In this document: piece after piece, positions 17,723-28,100 of the stretch
Numbering within the stretch: the first letter of the stretch is position 1
Layout of the letters: each line of letters begins with the position of its first letter
Assembly: GCF_030398385.1 (NCBI RefSeq)
Contig: NZ_JAOAOQ010000018.1
Span: 62,001-126,000 of the forward strand
DNA from: Aquibium sp. ELW1220
GTDB taxonomy: Bacteria > Pseudomonadota > Alphaproteobacteria > Rhizobiales > Rhizobiaceae
DNA length: 64,000 nt
Direction of reading: 5' to 3'
Translations under genes and position numbers: made by a program
The notes under the pieces: model-generated
Told to the model about the DNA's origin: nothing
The model's input: the letters and a program-made list of their open reading frames with translations, nothing else
The model's database searches: none

Positions 17723-18772
17723 ATGACATCGTTGCAATTCTCTTCGGGCGATCTGGTCGCGGATCGCCGTGCCGAATATGCCGAAATGCTGCTCGCCGAT
17801 GGCGACGCTGCGGCGGCGGCAGGGCTGCTGGCGGATACGCTCGGTCTCGTGCCGGCATGGGCGGCAGGTTGGTTCCGGCTGGGTGAAATGCGCGAGACTG
17901 CGGGCGAGCGGGCGGCGGCGGCCGAAGCCTTCGCCGAGGCGCTGCGGCTTGATCCGGCCGATCGCCTGGGTGCCAGCCTCAAGCTCGGGCTCCTGGGGGC
18001 CGCGCATGCCATCGATGCGCCGCCGAGCGCTTTCGTCGAGACGCTTTTCGACCAGTATGCCGACCGCTTCGACAAGGCTCTGGTGGAGCGCCTCGCCTAT
18101 CGCGTGCCGGATCTGATCGCGGAGGCACTGTCGGCAGCCGGCGCGACCCGTTTCGCGCATGTGCTGGATCTCGGCTGCGGCACCGGGCTGATGGGAGAGC
18201 GTCTGCGCCGGTGCGCGAGCTTCCTCGACGGCGTCGACATCTCGGGCGGCATGCTGAAGAAAGCCGAAGCCAAGCGCATCTACGACCGTTTGTCGCGGCA
18301 GGACCTGCAGACCTTCGATCCGGACGCCTTCGACGCCGGTTCGCCTGGCGAAGCGGCGGCGGCTTCCGCAACGGGGCCGGGCGCTCGCTCCGGCGTGCCC
18401 GCGGATCTCGTGGTCGCGGCCGACGTGTTCCTCTACATGGGCGCGCTGGACCGCATCGTGGCCACCATCGCGACGATGCTGGCGCAGGGCGGGCTGTTCG
18501 CTTTTTCAGTCGAGCGCCACGATGGCCCCGAGCCGCTGGTCCTGCGCCCGTCGCGCCGCTATGCCCATTCGGAAGCGCCCCTTCGCGACCTCCTTGCAAG
18601 CGCCGGCTTCACCATCCTCTCGCTCGACGCACACCCGATCCGCATGGACCGGGGCGAGCCCATCGAGGGGCTGATCGTGGTGGCGCGGAAGGAGAGGGGG
18701 GACGCCCATTCGCCGGTGCCCGCGGAGGAAACCGTTCAGCCTGACGACGACAGGCCCGTACTGCCGAACTGA
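17723..18772 (+). CDS. TPR-containing class I SAM-dependent methyltransferase
   Basis: 349 residues from the ATG at 17723, which has GGAACAG upstream. The first 100 residues form two or three TPR-like helical pairs (AAGLLADTLGLVPAWAAGW, then AAAAEAFAEALRLDPADR). The remainder is a Rossmann-fold methyltransferase with motif I VLDLGCGTGLMGERL, motif II FLDGVDISGGML and a motif IV-like DLVVAADVFLYMG. The protein or small-molecule target is unknown. It is divergent from the autotransporter operon and has no obvious operon partner. Similar TPR-methyltransferase fusions are common in Rhizobiales as uncharacterised proteins. Confidence 0.85.
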   Translation: MTSLQFSSGDLVADRRAEYAEMLLADGDAAAAAGLLADTLGLVPAWAAGWFRLGEMRETAGERAAAAEAFAEALRLDPADRLGASLKLGLLGAAHAIDAPPSAFVETLFDQYADRFDKALVERLAYRVPDLIAEALSAAGATRFAHVLDLGCGTGLMGERLRRCASFLDGVDISGGMLKKAEAKRIYDRLSRQDLQTFDPDAFDAGSPGEAAAASATGPGARSGVPADLVVAADVFLYMGALDRIVATIATMLAQGGLFAFSVERHDGPEPLVLRPSRRYAHSEAPLRDLLASAGFTILSLDAHPIRMDRGEPIEGLIVVARKERGDAHSPVPAEETVQPDDDRPVLPN

Positions 18773-18804
18773 GGGTGACCACCGGCAAGTGCTGCGACCA
18801 CGCT

Positions 18805-19287
18805 CTACAAGCAGGTCGTAACAGAGCCGGACTTGATCAGTTCCGGCCATTTCGGTCCGAGAATCTCCCGCGCTGACAGTGCGGACGAAGCATTTGGATC
18901 GCCCTCCTTGAACATCTTGATGGCGAACGACTGGTCGTAGTTCCCGGTCGAGATCATCGCGCCGGGCTGATAGGTGGTGGTCGTCGTGATGAAATTCCCG
19001 GTGACGGTGCTGCTGGTGTTGTAGCTTCCCGGAAGTTGCGACAGTTGAACGTTGTTCGCGGCAGCCGCATCGAAGATCACGTATCGATCATAGCCTGCCT
19101 TGATCGTTTCTATCGCAGCCTGGCGCTGAGCCACACGCGCTGCTCCCGTGCTTCCGCAAGCGGCTTCGGCGCTTGCCTGGACGATTGCAGTGTCTGCGGA
19201 GGTCCGCACCGTATGGGTGCCCGCGCATCCCGCGGCCGAAAGCCCGAAACTCAAGACGATCGGGCGCAACAATTTGTAATTATTCAT
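18805..19287 (-). CDS. Small putative lipoprotein of unknown function
   Basis: 160 residues from the ATG at 19287, preceded by GGGAA. The N-terminus is a lipoprotein signal ending SFGLSAAGC. The mature part is Ala/Thr-rich and includes a run of Thr residues (GNFITTTTTY), the segment AGYDRYVIFDAAAANNVQ and a C-terminal Cys. I recognise no domain. An upstream start at 19311 would add eight residues and move the lipobox inward, so it is less likely. It is convergent with the methyltransferase gene and stands alone. Confidence 0.65.
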   Translation of the reverse strand: MNNYKLLRPIVLSFGLSAAGCAGTHTVRTSADTAIVQASAEAACGSTGAARVAQRQAAIETIKAGYDRYVIFDAAAANNVQLSQLPGSYNTSSTVTGNFITTTTTYQPGAMISTGNYDQSFAIKMFKEGDPNASSALSAREILGPKWPELIKSGSVTTCL

Positions 19288-19458
19288 GGAATTCCCGCAA
19301 GCCACCGTCAAGGCCGGTGCCGATCACCATGTACGCGCCCTGGAGCGTCTACAAGAGGAATGCCGCAAAGACCTGTTGATCATCGTCCGTCGCAAGCCAT
19401 CTGCGCACCACCGCGATCACCCTTCCCTCAAACCCTGTTCTGCTTTAGTTCTGTCGTC

Positions 19459-22017
19459 GTGACAGAACAGCCCGCTTTCCCGCAAGAGACCGCCGCCGCC
19501 CCGCAAGAGACCGCCGCCGCGCGTCTGCCCGAACCCTTCCTGCGCTGGTTTGCCGAGCGAGGCTGGGCGCCGCGGGCGCATCAGCTCGACCTGCTCGCCC
19601 GCGCCCAGGGGGGGGCGTCGGTGCTGCTGATCGCGCCGACCGGCGCCGGGAAGACGCTGGCAGGGTTCCTGCCGTCGCTGGTCGACCTCGCCGAGCGCGG
19701 CAGACGGCGACCGGGCCAGGCGCACCGGGGCGTGCACACGCTCTACATCTCGCCGCTGAAGGCGCTGGCCGTCGACATCGAGCGCAACCTGACCAAGCCC
19801 GTCGAAGGCATCGGGCTGCCGGTGACGATGGAGACGCGCACCGGCGACACGCCTGCGCACAAGCGCCAGCGCCAGAAGCTGTCGCCTCCCGACATCCTGC
19901 TCACCACGCCCGAGCAACTGGCGCTGCTGATCGCCTCGAGCGATGCCGCGCGGTTTTTCTCGGGTCTGCGCTACGTCGTACTCGACGAACTGCACTCGCT
20001 GGTCACCTCCAAGCGCGGGCACCTGCTGGCGCTGGGGCTGGCGCGGCTGCGCGCGCTGGTGCCGCGGCTGCAGACGGTCGGTCTCTCGGCCACGGTCGCC
20101 GAACCCGACGCGTTGCGCCGCTGGCTGGTGCCGCAGGACGGGGCCGGCGCGATGGCCGAACTGATCACGGTGGCGGGTGGCGCCAAACCGCAGATCACGA
20201 TCCTCGAGTCGCGCGAGCGGGTGCCGTGGGCCGGCCACTCGGCACGCCACGCGATGCCCGAGGTTTACGAGGAGATCCGCCGACACCGGACGACGCTGCT
20301 CTTCGTCAACACGCGCAGCCAGGCCGAGTTGCTGTTCCAGGAGCTCTGGCGCATCAACGAGGACAATCTGCCGATCGCCCTGCATCATGGCTCGCTCGAC
20401 GTCGCACAGCGCCGCAAGGTGGAGAAGGCGATGGAGAACAACGCCTTGCGGGCCATCGTCGCGACCTCGACGCTCGACCTCGGCATCGACTGGGGCGACG
20501 TGGATCTCGTCGTGCATGTCGGCGCGCCGAAGGGGGCGAGCCGGCTCGCCCAGCGCATCGGCCGCTCCAACCATCGCATGGACGAGCCTTCGAAGGCGAT
20601 CCTGGTGCCGGCCAACCGCTTCGAGGTGCTGGAGTGCCGTGCCGCGATCGAGGCCAACTATCTCGGCGCGCAGGACACGCCGCCGCTGCTCGACGGCGCG
20701 CTCGACGTGCTGGCCCAGCACGTGCTCGGCTGCGCCTGCGCCGCGCCTTTCTCGGCGGACGCCCTCTTCGACGAAGTGCGCTCCGCCGCGCCCTATGCCG
20801 CGCTCGACCGCGACAGCTTCGACCGTATCGTCCAGTTCGTGGCCACCGGCGGCTACGCGCTGCGAACCTACGAGCGCTATGCCCGTATCCGCCAGACGAA
20901 GGAGGGGCTCTGGCGCGTCAGCCATCCGCGGGTGGCGCAGCAGTACCGGCTCAACGTCGGCACGATCATCGAGGCGCCGATGCTCAACGTGCGCTACGTC
21001 CGGTCGGGCCGCGGCTCGGCCGGGCGCGGCGGCCCGGTGCTGGGCAAGGTCGAGGAGTACTTCCTGGAGACGCTCGCTCCCGGCGACACCTTCATGTTCT
21101 CCGGCCGGGTGCTGCGCTTCGAGGGCATTCGCGAGAGCGAGGCCTTCGTGTCGAACGCCACCGGCGTCGACGCCATGGTTCCCTCCTATGCAGGCGGCAA
21201 GTTTCCGCTTTCGACCTATCTCGCCGACCAGGTGCGGGCGATGCTGGCCGACCCGGCCCGGTGGCAGGCGCTGCCCGACCAGGTGTCGGACTGGCTCCGG
21301 CTGCAGCGCGACGTGTCGGCCCTGCCGAAACGCGACCAGCTGCTGGTCGAGACCTTCCCGCGCGGGCAGCGCTTCTACATGGTGGCCTATCCCTTCGAGG
21401 GCCGGCTGGCGCACCAGACGCTCGGCATGCTGCTCACGCGCCGGCTGGAGCGGGCTGGCGCGCGCCCGCTCGGTTTCGTGGCCAGCGATTATGCGCTGGC
21501 GATATGGGGCCTCTCCGACATGGGAGGCATGGCGAAATCCGGCGAGGCACCGCTGGCGCAGCTCTTCGACGAGGACATGCTGGGCGACGACCTCGATGCG
21601 TGGTTGGCCGAGAGCTGGCTCCTGAAGCGCACCTTCCGCAACTGCGCCGTGATCGCCGGACTGATCGAGAAGCGTCATCCGGGACAGGAGAAGACCGGCC
21701 GGCAGGTGACGGTTTCGGCCGACCTGATCTACGACGTGCTGCGCAGCCACGAGCCCGACCACATCCTGATGCAGGCCACGCGGGCCGATGCCGCGACGGG
21801 GTTGCTCGACGTGGCGCGGCTGTCGGATATGCTGTCGCGGATCAAGGGTCGAATCATGCATAAGGACCTCGACCGGATCTCGCCGCTGGCCGTCCCGATC
21901 ATGCTGGAGATCGGCAAGGAATCGGTGAATGGCGAGGCGAGCGACACGCTGCTGGCCGAGGCGGCAGACGACCTGATCGAGGAAGCGCGGGGACAGATGA
22001 CCGGACGGGCCGAATGA
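19459..22017 (+). CDS. Ligase-associated DNA damage response DEXH-box helicase (Lhr-like)
   Basis: 852 residues from a GTG at 19459; upstream in-frame codons overlap the promoter of the neighbouring lipoprotein and lack similarity. Superfamily-2 motifs are in order: APTGAGKTLAGFLPSL (Walker A), TTPEQLALL, LDELHSL (DEXH), GLSATVAEP, TSTLDLGIDWGDVDLVVHVG and QRIGRSNHR (motif VI). Lhr-type winged-helix and C-terminal regions follow. The family acts with PdeM, an ATP-dependent ligase and an exonuclease in DNA repair. The stop overlaps the pdeM start by ATGA. The ligase and exonuclease genes are not in this window. Confidence 0.93.
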   Translation: MTEQPAFPQETAAAPQETAAARLPEPFLRWFAERGWAPRAHQLDLLARAQGGASVLLIAPTGAGKTLAGFLPSLVDLAERGRRRPGQAHRGVHTLYISPLKALAVDIERNLTKPVEGIGLPVTMETRTGDTPAHKRQRQKLSPPDILLTTPEQLALLIASSDAARFFSGLRYVVLDELHSLVTSKRGHLLALGLARLRALVPRLQTVGLSATVAEPDALRRWLVPQDGAGAMAELITVAGGAKPQITILESRERVPWAGHSARHAMPEVYEEIRRHRTTLLFVNTRSQAELLFQELWRINEDNLPIALHHGSLDVAQRRKVEKAMENNALRAIVATSTLDLGIDWGDVDLVVHVGAPKGASRLAQRIGRSNHRMDEPSKAILVPANRFEVLECRAAIEANYLGAQDTPPLLDGALDVLAQHVLGCACAAPFSADALFDEVRSAAPYAALDRDSFDRIVQFVATGGYALRTYERYARIRQTKEGLWRVSHPRVAQQYRLNVGTIIEAPMLNVRYVRSGRGSAGRGGPVLGKVEEYFLETLAPGDTFMFSGRVLRFEGIRESEAFVSNATGVDAMVPSYAGGKFPLSTYLADQVRAMLADPARWQALPDQVSDWLRLQRDVSALPKRDQLLVETFPRGQRFYMVAYPFEGRLAHQTLGMLLTRRLERAGARPLGFVASDYALAIWGLSDMGGMAKSGEAPLAQLFDEDMLGDDLDAWLAESWLLKRTFRNCAVIAGLIEKRHPGQEKTGRQVTVSADLIYDVLRSHEPDHILMQATRADAATGLLDVARLSDMLSRIKGRIMHKDLDRISPLAVPIMLEIGKESVNGEASDTLLAEAADDLIEEARGQMTGRAE

Positions 22018-22721
22018 CGATCGCAGCGCGCATCGAAGGCGGATCGGCCGTCGTCTGCGTCGCGGGCGAGGAGGCCGTCTGCGATCCCGCCGGCGCGCTG
22101 TTCCTGCCGGCGCACGGGCTGCTCGTGGTTTCCGACCTGCACCTGGAGAAGGGCGCGGCCTTTGCGCGGCGCGGCGTCATGATGCCGCCTTACGATACCG
22201 CCGCGACGCTCGCCCGACTGGCGGTCGTGGTGGAGGCGTGGAAGCCGTCGGCCGTCATCAGCCTCGGCGATTCATTCCACGACGTGACCGGTGCGCGCGA
22301 CATGCCGGAGCCGTTCCGCGACCGGCTGAGCGAAATCATGCAGGATCGCGACTGGTTCTGGATCGTCGGCAACCACGATCCGGAGCCGCCTGCGGGGCTG
22401 CACGGCCGGACCGTGCGCGAGATCGCGGTGGGCAGTCTGCTGTTTCGTCATGAACCGGCAGCGCGCGCCTGCGACGGCGAGGTCGCGGGGCATTTGCATC
22501 CCGGCGCGCGCATCGTGCGGCGCGGGCGCTCGGTGCGGCGGCCCTGTTTCGCGACCGATGGCCGCCGACTGATCATGCCGGCCTTCGGCGCGCTGACGGG
22601 CGCGCTCAACGTGCGGGACCGCGCCTTCGCCCGGCTGTTCGACTGGGCCGCCTTCCGCGCCTACATGCTGGGCTCGGACCGGGTCTATCCGGTGGCCGGA
22701 AAGATGCTGTCGCCCGGCTGA
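22014..22721 (+). CDS. pdeM: Ligase-associated DNA damage response endonuclease PdeM
   Basis: 235-residue calcineurin-like metallophosphoesterase. All metal-ligand blocks are visible: SDLHLEKG, SLGDSFHD, IVGNHDPEP and VAGHLHPGA. Length and C-terminal sequence (MPAFGALTGALNVRD) match the PdeM subfamily, which is typically encoded directly after the ligase-associated DEXH helicase, as here (4-bp ATGA overlap). It probably processes DNA ends in the repair complex. It is convergent with the DUF3429 gene, only 2 bp away. Confidence 0.92.
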   Translation: MTIAARIEGGSAVVCVAGEEAVCDPAGALFLPAHGLLVVSDLHLEKGAAFARRGVMMPPYDTAATLARLAVVVEAWKPSAVISLGDSFHDVTGARDMPEPFRDRLSEIMQDRDWFWIVGNHDPEPPAGLHGRTVREIAVGSLLFRHEPAARACDGEVAGHLHPGARIVRRGRSVRRPCFATDGRRLIMPAFGALTGALNVRDRAFARLFDWAAFRAYMLGSDRVYPVAGKMLSPG

Positions 22722-22723
22722 TC

Positions 22724-23197
22724 TCAGGCGGTGGCCACGAAGGCCAGAACCATCGCCGCCACCACGAGAACGGTCAGCAGGATCCGCAGCCGGCCGTACC
22801 AGCGCGGTGCCATCCCGGCATGGGCGGCGAAGTTGTCCCAGGCGCCCTGTGCCGCGAAGGCGACAGCAAAGAGGGCGAAGGCATAGGGTACGGGCGCGTA
22901 CACGGCGGCCCAGCCGACCAGCGGCGGCACGCAGCTCGCGATCAGGTCGCGCGGGCTGCCGCCGTTGCGGAACACCATTCCCAGCCCCCAGCGGATGCCG
23001 CCGAGGAAGGACAGGATGATCGCGCAGTAGCTTTCGAGCAGCGCCAGCGTGGGCTCCCGCGCCGGATCCGCTGCATCGATGCCGACAAGCCACAGCACGA
23101 GGACGAGGATCGGCACGTATCCGAACAGGGCGAGGAAGCGGGCGGTCCGCTCGGTCTGCGCTTCCTGTCCGGCGTGTCGCGAGGGCTTTTCGTCCAT
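22724..23197 (-). CDS. DUF3429 family membrane protein
   Basis: 157 residues with about five hydrophobic segments. The characteristic stretch YCAIILSFLGGIRWGLGM is the hallmark of DUF3429 proteins, whose function is unknown. A charged N-terminal tail (DEKPSRHAGQEAQTERTARF) precedes the first helix. The gene begins 2 bp after the stop of the TIGR02186 gene on the same strand, so it may be co-transcribed with the sulfite-export-type pair upstream. Confidence 0.85.
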   Translation of the reverse strand: MDEKPSRHAGQEAQTERTARFLALFGYVPILVLVLWLVGIDAADPAREPTLALLESYCAIILSFLGGIRWGLGMVFRNGGSPRDLIASCVPPLVGWAAVYAPVPYAFALFAVAFAAQGAWDNFAAHAGMAPRWYGRLRILLTVLVVAAMVLAFVATA

Positions 23198-23199
23198 TC

Positions 23200-24048
23200 T
23201 CAGTCCCGCCTGAAGATCACGCGCCCGAGCCAGCCGATGACGATGGCGAGCAGCACGGAGATCACGCCGTAGGCGAAGCCGTTGGTGTTGGCGAAGCGGA
23301 AGAGCGTCTGTTCGAAGCCGGCTTTCTGGATCGCCAGCTGTGCCGAACTCTCCTTCACGAAGATGCCGTTCTTGAACAGGAAGGCGCGCGCCTTGTGGGT
23401 TCCGACCGGCACGTTGGGCGCCAGCCGCAGGCTTGCCCGGAACAGGCTCTGGGTGAGGAACTGCACGCCGCTGATGTTTTCGGAATAGAGGCCGCTGGTG
23501 CGCTTGAGACCGCGCAGCGCCGCCTCGAACTCGTCGATCTTCACCGGATCGCCCGTCCGGTCCAGCGGCGCGATGTAGATGTTGTCGGTGCCCAGTGCCA
23601 GCTGGCGGAAATTGTTCTGGTCGGTGATGTCCTGCAGCGCCCGCGTCGTCGCCACCGAATAGGATGCCGGCGCGCTGACGAAGGTCTCCGAATCGGTGTT
23701 GATCCAGACGCCGAGCACCCGTTCCTTCTTGCGCACCACGATCGGCCGCATCGGCCCTTCGAGGACCACGATCACGTCGTAGCGGCCCTGCCGGTTGATC
23801 AGCGGGTCGGCATTGTCGAGCGCGCCGAAGATGGTGAGGTCGGCGCCCGAGAAGTCGGAGGTGATGGAGATCCGATCGGTCGAGAGACCGATCTGGATGC
23901 TTTCGACGATGGCGGCGGGAACCTGTTGCGGCGCCGGCTCGGCGGGGGCGGCCGGCACGGCTGCGCCCGGCTGCTGCGCCTGCGCGCCGGCTGCAAGGCA
24001 GCCGAGAAGCAGGAGCGCCGTCGCAAGACCGGTTTGCCGTGCGGCCAT
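23200..24048 (-). CDS. TIGR02186 family (Alph_Pro_TM) exported membrane-anchored protein
   Basis: 282 residues. A signal peptide (ALLLLGCLAAGAQAQ) precedes a Pro/Ala-rich linker and a periplasmic domain with ADLTIFGAL and VVVLEGPMRPIVVRKKER. A single C-terminal transmembrane helix (YGVISVLLAIVIGWLGRVIF) and a basic cytoplasmic tail follow. This is the alphaproteobacterial TIGR02186/PF09608 family, usually found next to a TauE-type transporter as here (3-bp gap). It is probably an accessory periplasmic subunit for organosulfonate or sulfite metabolism; direct evidence for its role is lacking. Confidence 0.88.
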   Translation of the reverse strand: MAARQTGLATALLLLGCLAAGAQAQQPGAAVPAAPAEPAPQQVPAAIVESIQIGLSTDRISITSDFSGADLTIFGALDNADPLINRQGRYDVIVVLEGPMRPIVVRKKERVLGVWINTDSETFVSAPASYSVATTRALQDITDQNNFRQLALGTDNIYIAPLDRTGDPVKIDEFEAALRGLKRTSGLYSENISGVQFLTQSLFRASLRLAPNVPVGTHKARAFLFKNGIFVKESSAQLAIQKAGFEQTLFRFANTNGFAYGVISVLLAIVIGWLGRVIFRRD

Positions 24049-24051
24049 GGC

Positions 24052-24975
24052 TCAGAGCACCACGAGGGGCGAAAGCGAGTAGATGTTCGGCGGTCGGACG
24101 AACAGATCGAGCGCCAGGCGGATCGCCACCGCCAGGACCAGCAGCGCCAGCAGGGCGCGCAACTGTTCGCCGCGCAGCTTCTGGCCGGCCTTGGCGCCAT
24201 ACTGCGCGCCGGCCACGCCGCCGACCATCAGCGCCACCGCCAGCACCACGTCGACCGTGTGGTTGGTCGCCGAGTGGATGATTGTCGTGTAGGCGGAGGT
24301 GAAGATGATCTGGAACAGCGACGTCCCGATGACGACGTTGGTCGGCACCTTGAGCAGGTAGATCATGGCCGGGACCATGATGAAACCGCCGCCCACGCCC
24401 ATGATGGAGGCAAGGAAGCCGATGGCCGCACCCAGCACGAGGACGGGAATGACACTGACGAACAGCTTGGAGGCGCGGAAGCGCATCTTCAGCGGCAGCT
24501 TGTGGATCCAGTTGTGCTGGCCGGGCCGGCGCAGGCCCGTCGTGTCGCCCTTGCGCGCGGCGCGCAGCGCGTTGACGCTTTCCACCAGCATCAGGGCACC
24601 CACGGTGCCGAGAAGGCCGACATAGAGGAGCGAGACGAAAAGGTCGAGCTGGCCGAGCTGGCGCAGCAGCTTGAACACCCAGACGCCGAAGGTCGAGCCG
24701 AAGATGCCGCCGAGCAAAAGCACGGTGCCGAGCTTGAAGTCGATGGTCCCGCGCTTGAAATGCGCCAGCGCGCCGGAGAAGGAAGAGGCGATGACCTGGT
24801 TGGCGCCAGTGGCGACCGCGATGGCCGGCGGGATGTTGTAGAAGATCAGGAGCGGGGTGATCAGGAAGCCGCCGCCGACGCCGAACATGCCGGACAGGAA
24901 TCCGACCGCCGCTCCCATGGCAAGGAGAACGAACAGATTGACCGACATTTCCGCGATGGGAAGATAAATGCCCAC
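24052..24975 (-). CDS. TSUP-family (TauE/SafE) anion exporter
   Basis: 307 residues with about eight membrane segments arranged as two related halves. Each half has the family motif: VGFLSGMFGVGGGFLITPLL near the N-terminus and ASIMGVGGGFIMVPAMIYLL in the second half. Family members export sulfite, sulfoacetate or other sulfur anions, or import thiosulfate. The downstream TIGR02186 partner argues for the sulfite-related subgroup. It is the first gene of a minus-strand unit with the TIGR02186 and DUF3429 genes. Confidence 0.9.
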   Translation of the reverse strand: MGIYLPIAEMSVNLFVLLAMGAAVGFLSGMFGVGGGFLITPLLIFYNIPPAIAVATGANQVIASSFSGALAHFKRGTIDFKLGTVLLLGGIFGSTFGVWVFKLLRQLGQLDLFVSLLYVGLLGTVGALMLVESVNALRAARKGDTTGLRRPGQHNWIHKLPLKMRFRASKLFVSVIPVLVLGAAIGFLASIMGVGGGFIMVPAMIYLLKVPTNVVIGTSLFQIIFTSAYTTIIHSATNHTVDVVLAVALMVGGVAGAQYGAKAGQKLRGEQLRALLALLVLAVAIRLALDLFVRPPNIYSLSPLVVL

Positions 24976-25138
24976 CTGACCAACTCGATTAGGTTGCGCT
25001 TGGCAACGACCCCGACCCCATGGAGCCTAACACACGGATCATTAAGGGCTTGTTGCGCCCGGAAGAAGGCGGAGTCAAACACCATTCGCGCAGGCAGCTA
25101 TGCCGTTTGCGTCATGTCGGCGTATCGGCTCCCGTAAG

Positions 25139-25152
25139 ACGCCGGCCGGCGT
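25139..25152 (-). terminator. GC palindrome just after podJ stop
   Basis: A perfect 14-bp palindrome (ACGCCGG/CCGGCGT) lies 5 bp downstream of the podJ stop on the minus strand. Its position suits a 3' stem-loop, but a T-run is missing, so termination is uncertain. Confidence 0.35.
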
Positions 25153-25156
25153 CCGA

Positions 25157-28100
25157 TCACTTCTTCGCCAGCAGCGTCTGCACCAGTTGGTCGTTGACCT
25201 CGCCGGTCGGCGCCATGCCGTTGTCCTTCTGGAAAGCCATGATGGCGGACTTGGTCCGGTTGCCCATGACGCCGTCGGCGGTGCCTGCGTCGTAGCCGTT
25301 CTTGTTGAGGATCAGCTGGATCGTCATGACCGCCTTCTTCATGTCGACGCTGGCGGTCGTGCCGGCGCTTTCCTGCCAGGATTCGGGAACGTCGACCATG
25401 TTGGCGTCCTCCGCCAGCGGCTTCGGCTTCCAGAGTTCGGTGGCCGCGCGGGCCCTCGCCAGCTGCTCGGGACGCAGCGCGTTGGCGACCTCGTCGCGCT
25501 TGGCGGCGGCGTCCTTGTCGCCATCCTTGGCGAGCAGCGCGAACCACTTGTAGGACTCCTCGAGGCTCTGCGGCACGCCGAGGCCCTTGGCCGACAGGAT
25601 GCCCAGATTGTACTGGCTGTCCTTCACGCCGAGTTCGGCCGCCTTGACGAACCAGCGGGCGGCCGAATCGTTGTCGACCGCGCCGTCGGTGCCCATGGCG
25701 AAGAGCACGGCGAGATTGTGCATCGCGCTGGCGTTCCCCTGGGCGGCGGCGAGCTGGTACCAGGTCTTGGCCTTCGCGACATCGCGCTCCACGCCGATGC
25801 CCTTCTCGTGGAAGTTTCCGATTCGGTACTGGGCCGGCGCGAATCCCTGCTCGGCGGCGCGCTCGTACCATTTCGCCGCGGTCGCCCTGTCGGCTGCCAC
25901 GCCGCGGCCGGAATCGTAGCGGTTGCCGATCTCGAACATCGCCTTGGGGTCGCCGGCATCGGCAGCTTCCCGCAAGGCGAGCGGCCCGGCTTCGACCGGC
26001 GCCGCTTCGAAGCCCAGCGATGCCACCTCGTCGCTGTCGACGTCCGTCGTGTCGATCGCCTCCGACGGTGCGTCCTCGACGACGTCCACCGGAGCATCCG
26101 GTTCGATATTCTGCGGGATCGAGGCCGCAGACGCACGCGCCGGCGCGGACGCCTTCGGCGCGGCAGGGGCCGACTGGCTCACCGTCCGGACAGCGTCCGG
26201 CCTGGGCGCATCGACCTCGGGGGCCGACGGCGCCGACGCCACGAGTGCGGTCTCGGGCGCGGCGGTCGTGATCGGTGCGGCCGGCACGTTCGCGACGCTT
26301 ACGGCGTCGGCGAAGAAGGCCTTGCCGAGTTGAAGCCCGGCCAGCGCCATCATGATCGCAGCCGCGGCCATCAGGATCGGCTTGCGCTTGGCGCGCAGGA
26401 ACTCGGAGGGGCTGAACTTGCGCTTGGCGCCGTCGGCGCCTTCGGCCTGGCGGAAGCTCTGCGCTTCCGCGGCAGCGGCCTGGGCGGCGCGCCTGGCGGC
26501 GGCGATGAAGTCGGCCTTGCCGGTCGCGCCGGCGTCGGGGGTGCCCGGGTTCGCGGCACGCTCGTCGCGCACGCGCCGCATGATCGCGTTCAGGTCGGGC
26601 GCGCCCGACCCGGGCTCCAGCGGCTGGTCGACGACGGCAGTGTCGAGCGGCTCGTCCAGACCGGCCTCGGCCATGCCGGCGAGCACCGGCTCCTCCTGGA
26701 CGGGCCGTTCCGCCTTCGCCGCGCGACGCCCCGAGAGCGCGCGCGCAAAGCCGCCGAGCAGCGACTTCTTCGGCGCATCGCCCGCCTGCTCGTGGCCGGC
26801 GGATGAGACGGCAGCCTGGGCGGCGGCCTTGGCGGCGACGTGGGGTGGCTGGGGCCGAAGCACCGGTGCAGCGGGAATGGCGGTCGACGCCGAGAGCGCC
26901 GCGGCGGACGACGCCAGCGGCATCTCGTAGGCAGTCGGAGACAGCGGCGGCACACCGGCAGCATCGATCCTGCTGCGGTGGGCGGTGGCGTTCTCGGCGT
27001 TGCGGACCTCCAGCGAGGCCAGCCGGTCGACGACCTTCAGAAGCGTGTCGTGGATGGCCTCGAAGGTGCGGGTGTTGCGCTCGTCCGACTTGCGGGCGAG
27101 TGATTCCAGCGTGCGCAACTCATCGGCGAGCGCGCCGGCGTCCTCGTCGTCGATGCCGCTGGCGCGCAGGGAGGCAACCGCGCGCTGCGCTGCTTCCTGC
27201 GCCGCCGCCACGATCGCGTCGCGCTGGTCGGCCAGCGAGCGCTCGATGTTGTCGAGGCGCGGCGCGAGCACCTCCAGGTCCGGCATGTCGGTCTGCGGGC
27301 GCGACAGGTGGGCGGTCAGCCCTGCCAGTTGCCTTTCGAGGCCGAGGATCAGATGCGGATCGATGTCGGCGACGTGCCGGGAGGTGTCCTCCATGCGCGC
27401 CGCGATGGTCTCGAGCCGCTCTTCCAGTGCGCGAAGCGCCATCCCGTTCGGCGCGCTGGAGCGGCCGTCGATGCGGTCCGACAGGTCGGCGAACTTCTCG
27501 TCGAGGGCCTGGAGCAGGATCGGGTCCGGGTCGCCGGCGCGCCTGATGGAGTCGTCGAGCCGGTTGGCGATGCTCTCGAGGCGCTGTTCGAAGGCGTCGA
27601 GCAGCCGGGGATCGGTCCGGTCGGTGCGGGCGGCGTCGATGCGGTCGGAAAGATCGGCGAATTTCTCGTCCAGCGCGTCCAGCAGGCCCGGCTCGACGGA
27701 GGGCCGAGCCTCGAGGCGTTCGGTCATCTCCTCGAGTCGGCGATCCATGTCGCGCATCAGCGCGTGGCCCTGGGCCGTGGCGCGCTCGTGGCGTTCCTCG
27801 AAGAGCGCGGCGATCTCCGCGAAGCGCCGCTCGAGGCTGTCGAGCACCCGCTCGCGTTCGGCGCCGGAGGAATCGTTCTCGAGCTTATCGTAGATAATGG
27901 CGATCTGACGGCCCAGCCGCTCGATCGCCTTTTCCGGAAGCGCGGCCTGCAGGGCGATGTCCTCCACGCGCCGCGACAGTCCGCTCAGCCGGTCGAGGAG
28001 TTCGCCGGAGCCGCCGTCGGCCGACATGTCGTCGATCTGTTGCGCGAGCGCGGAGATGCGGGCCTCGATGCGCTCGAAGGGTTCCGTCGGCATGGTTCGG

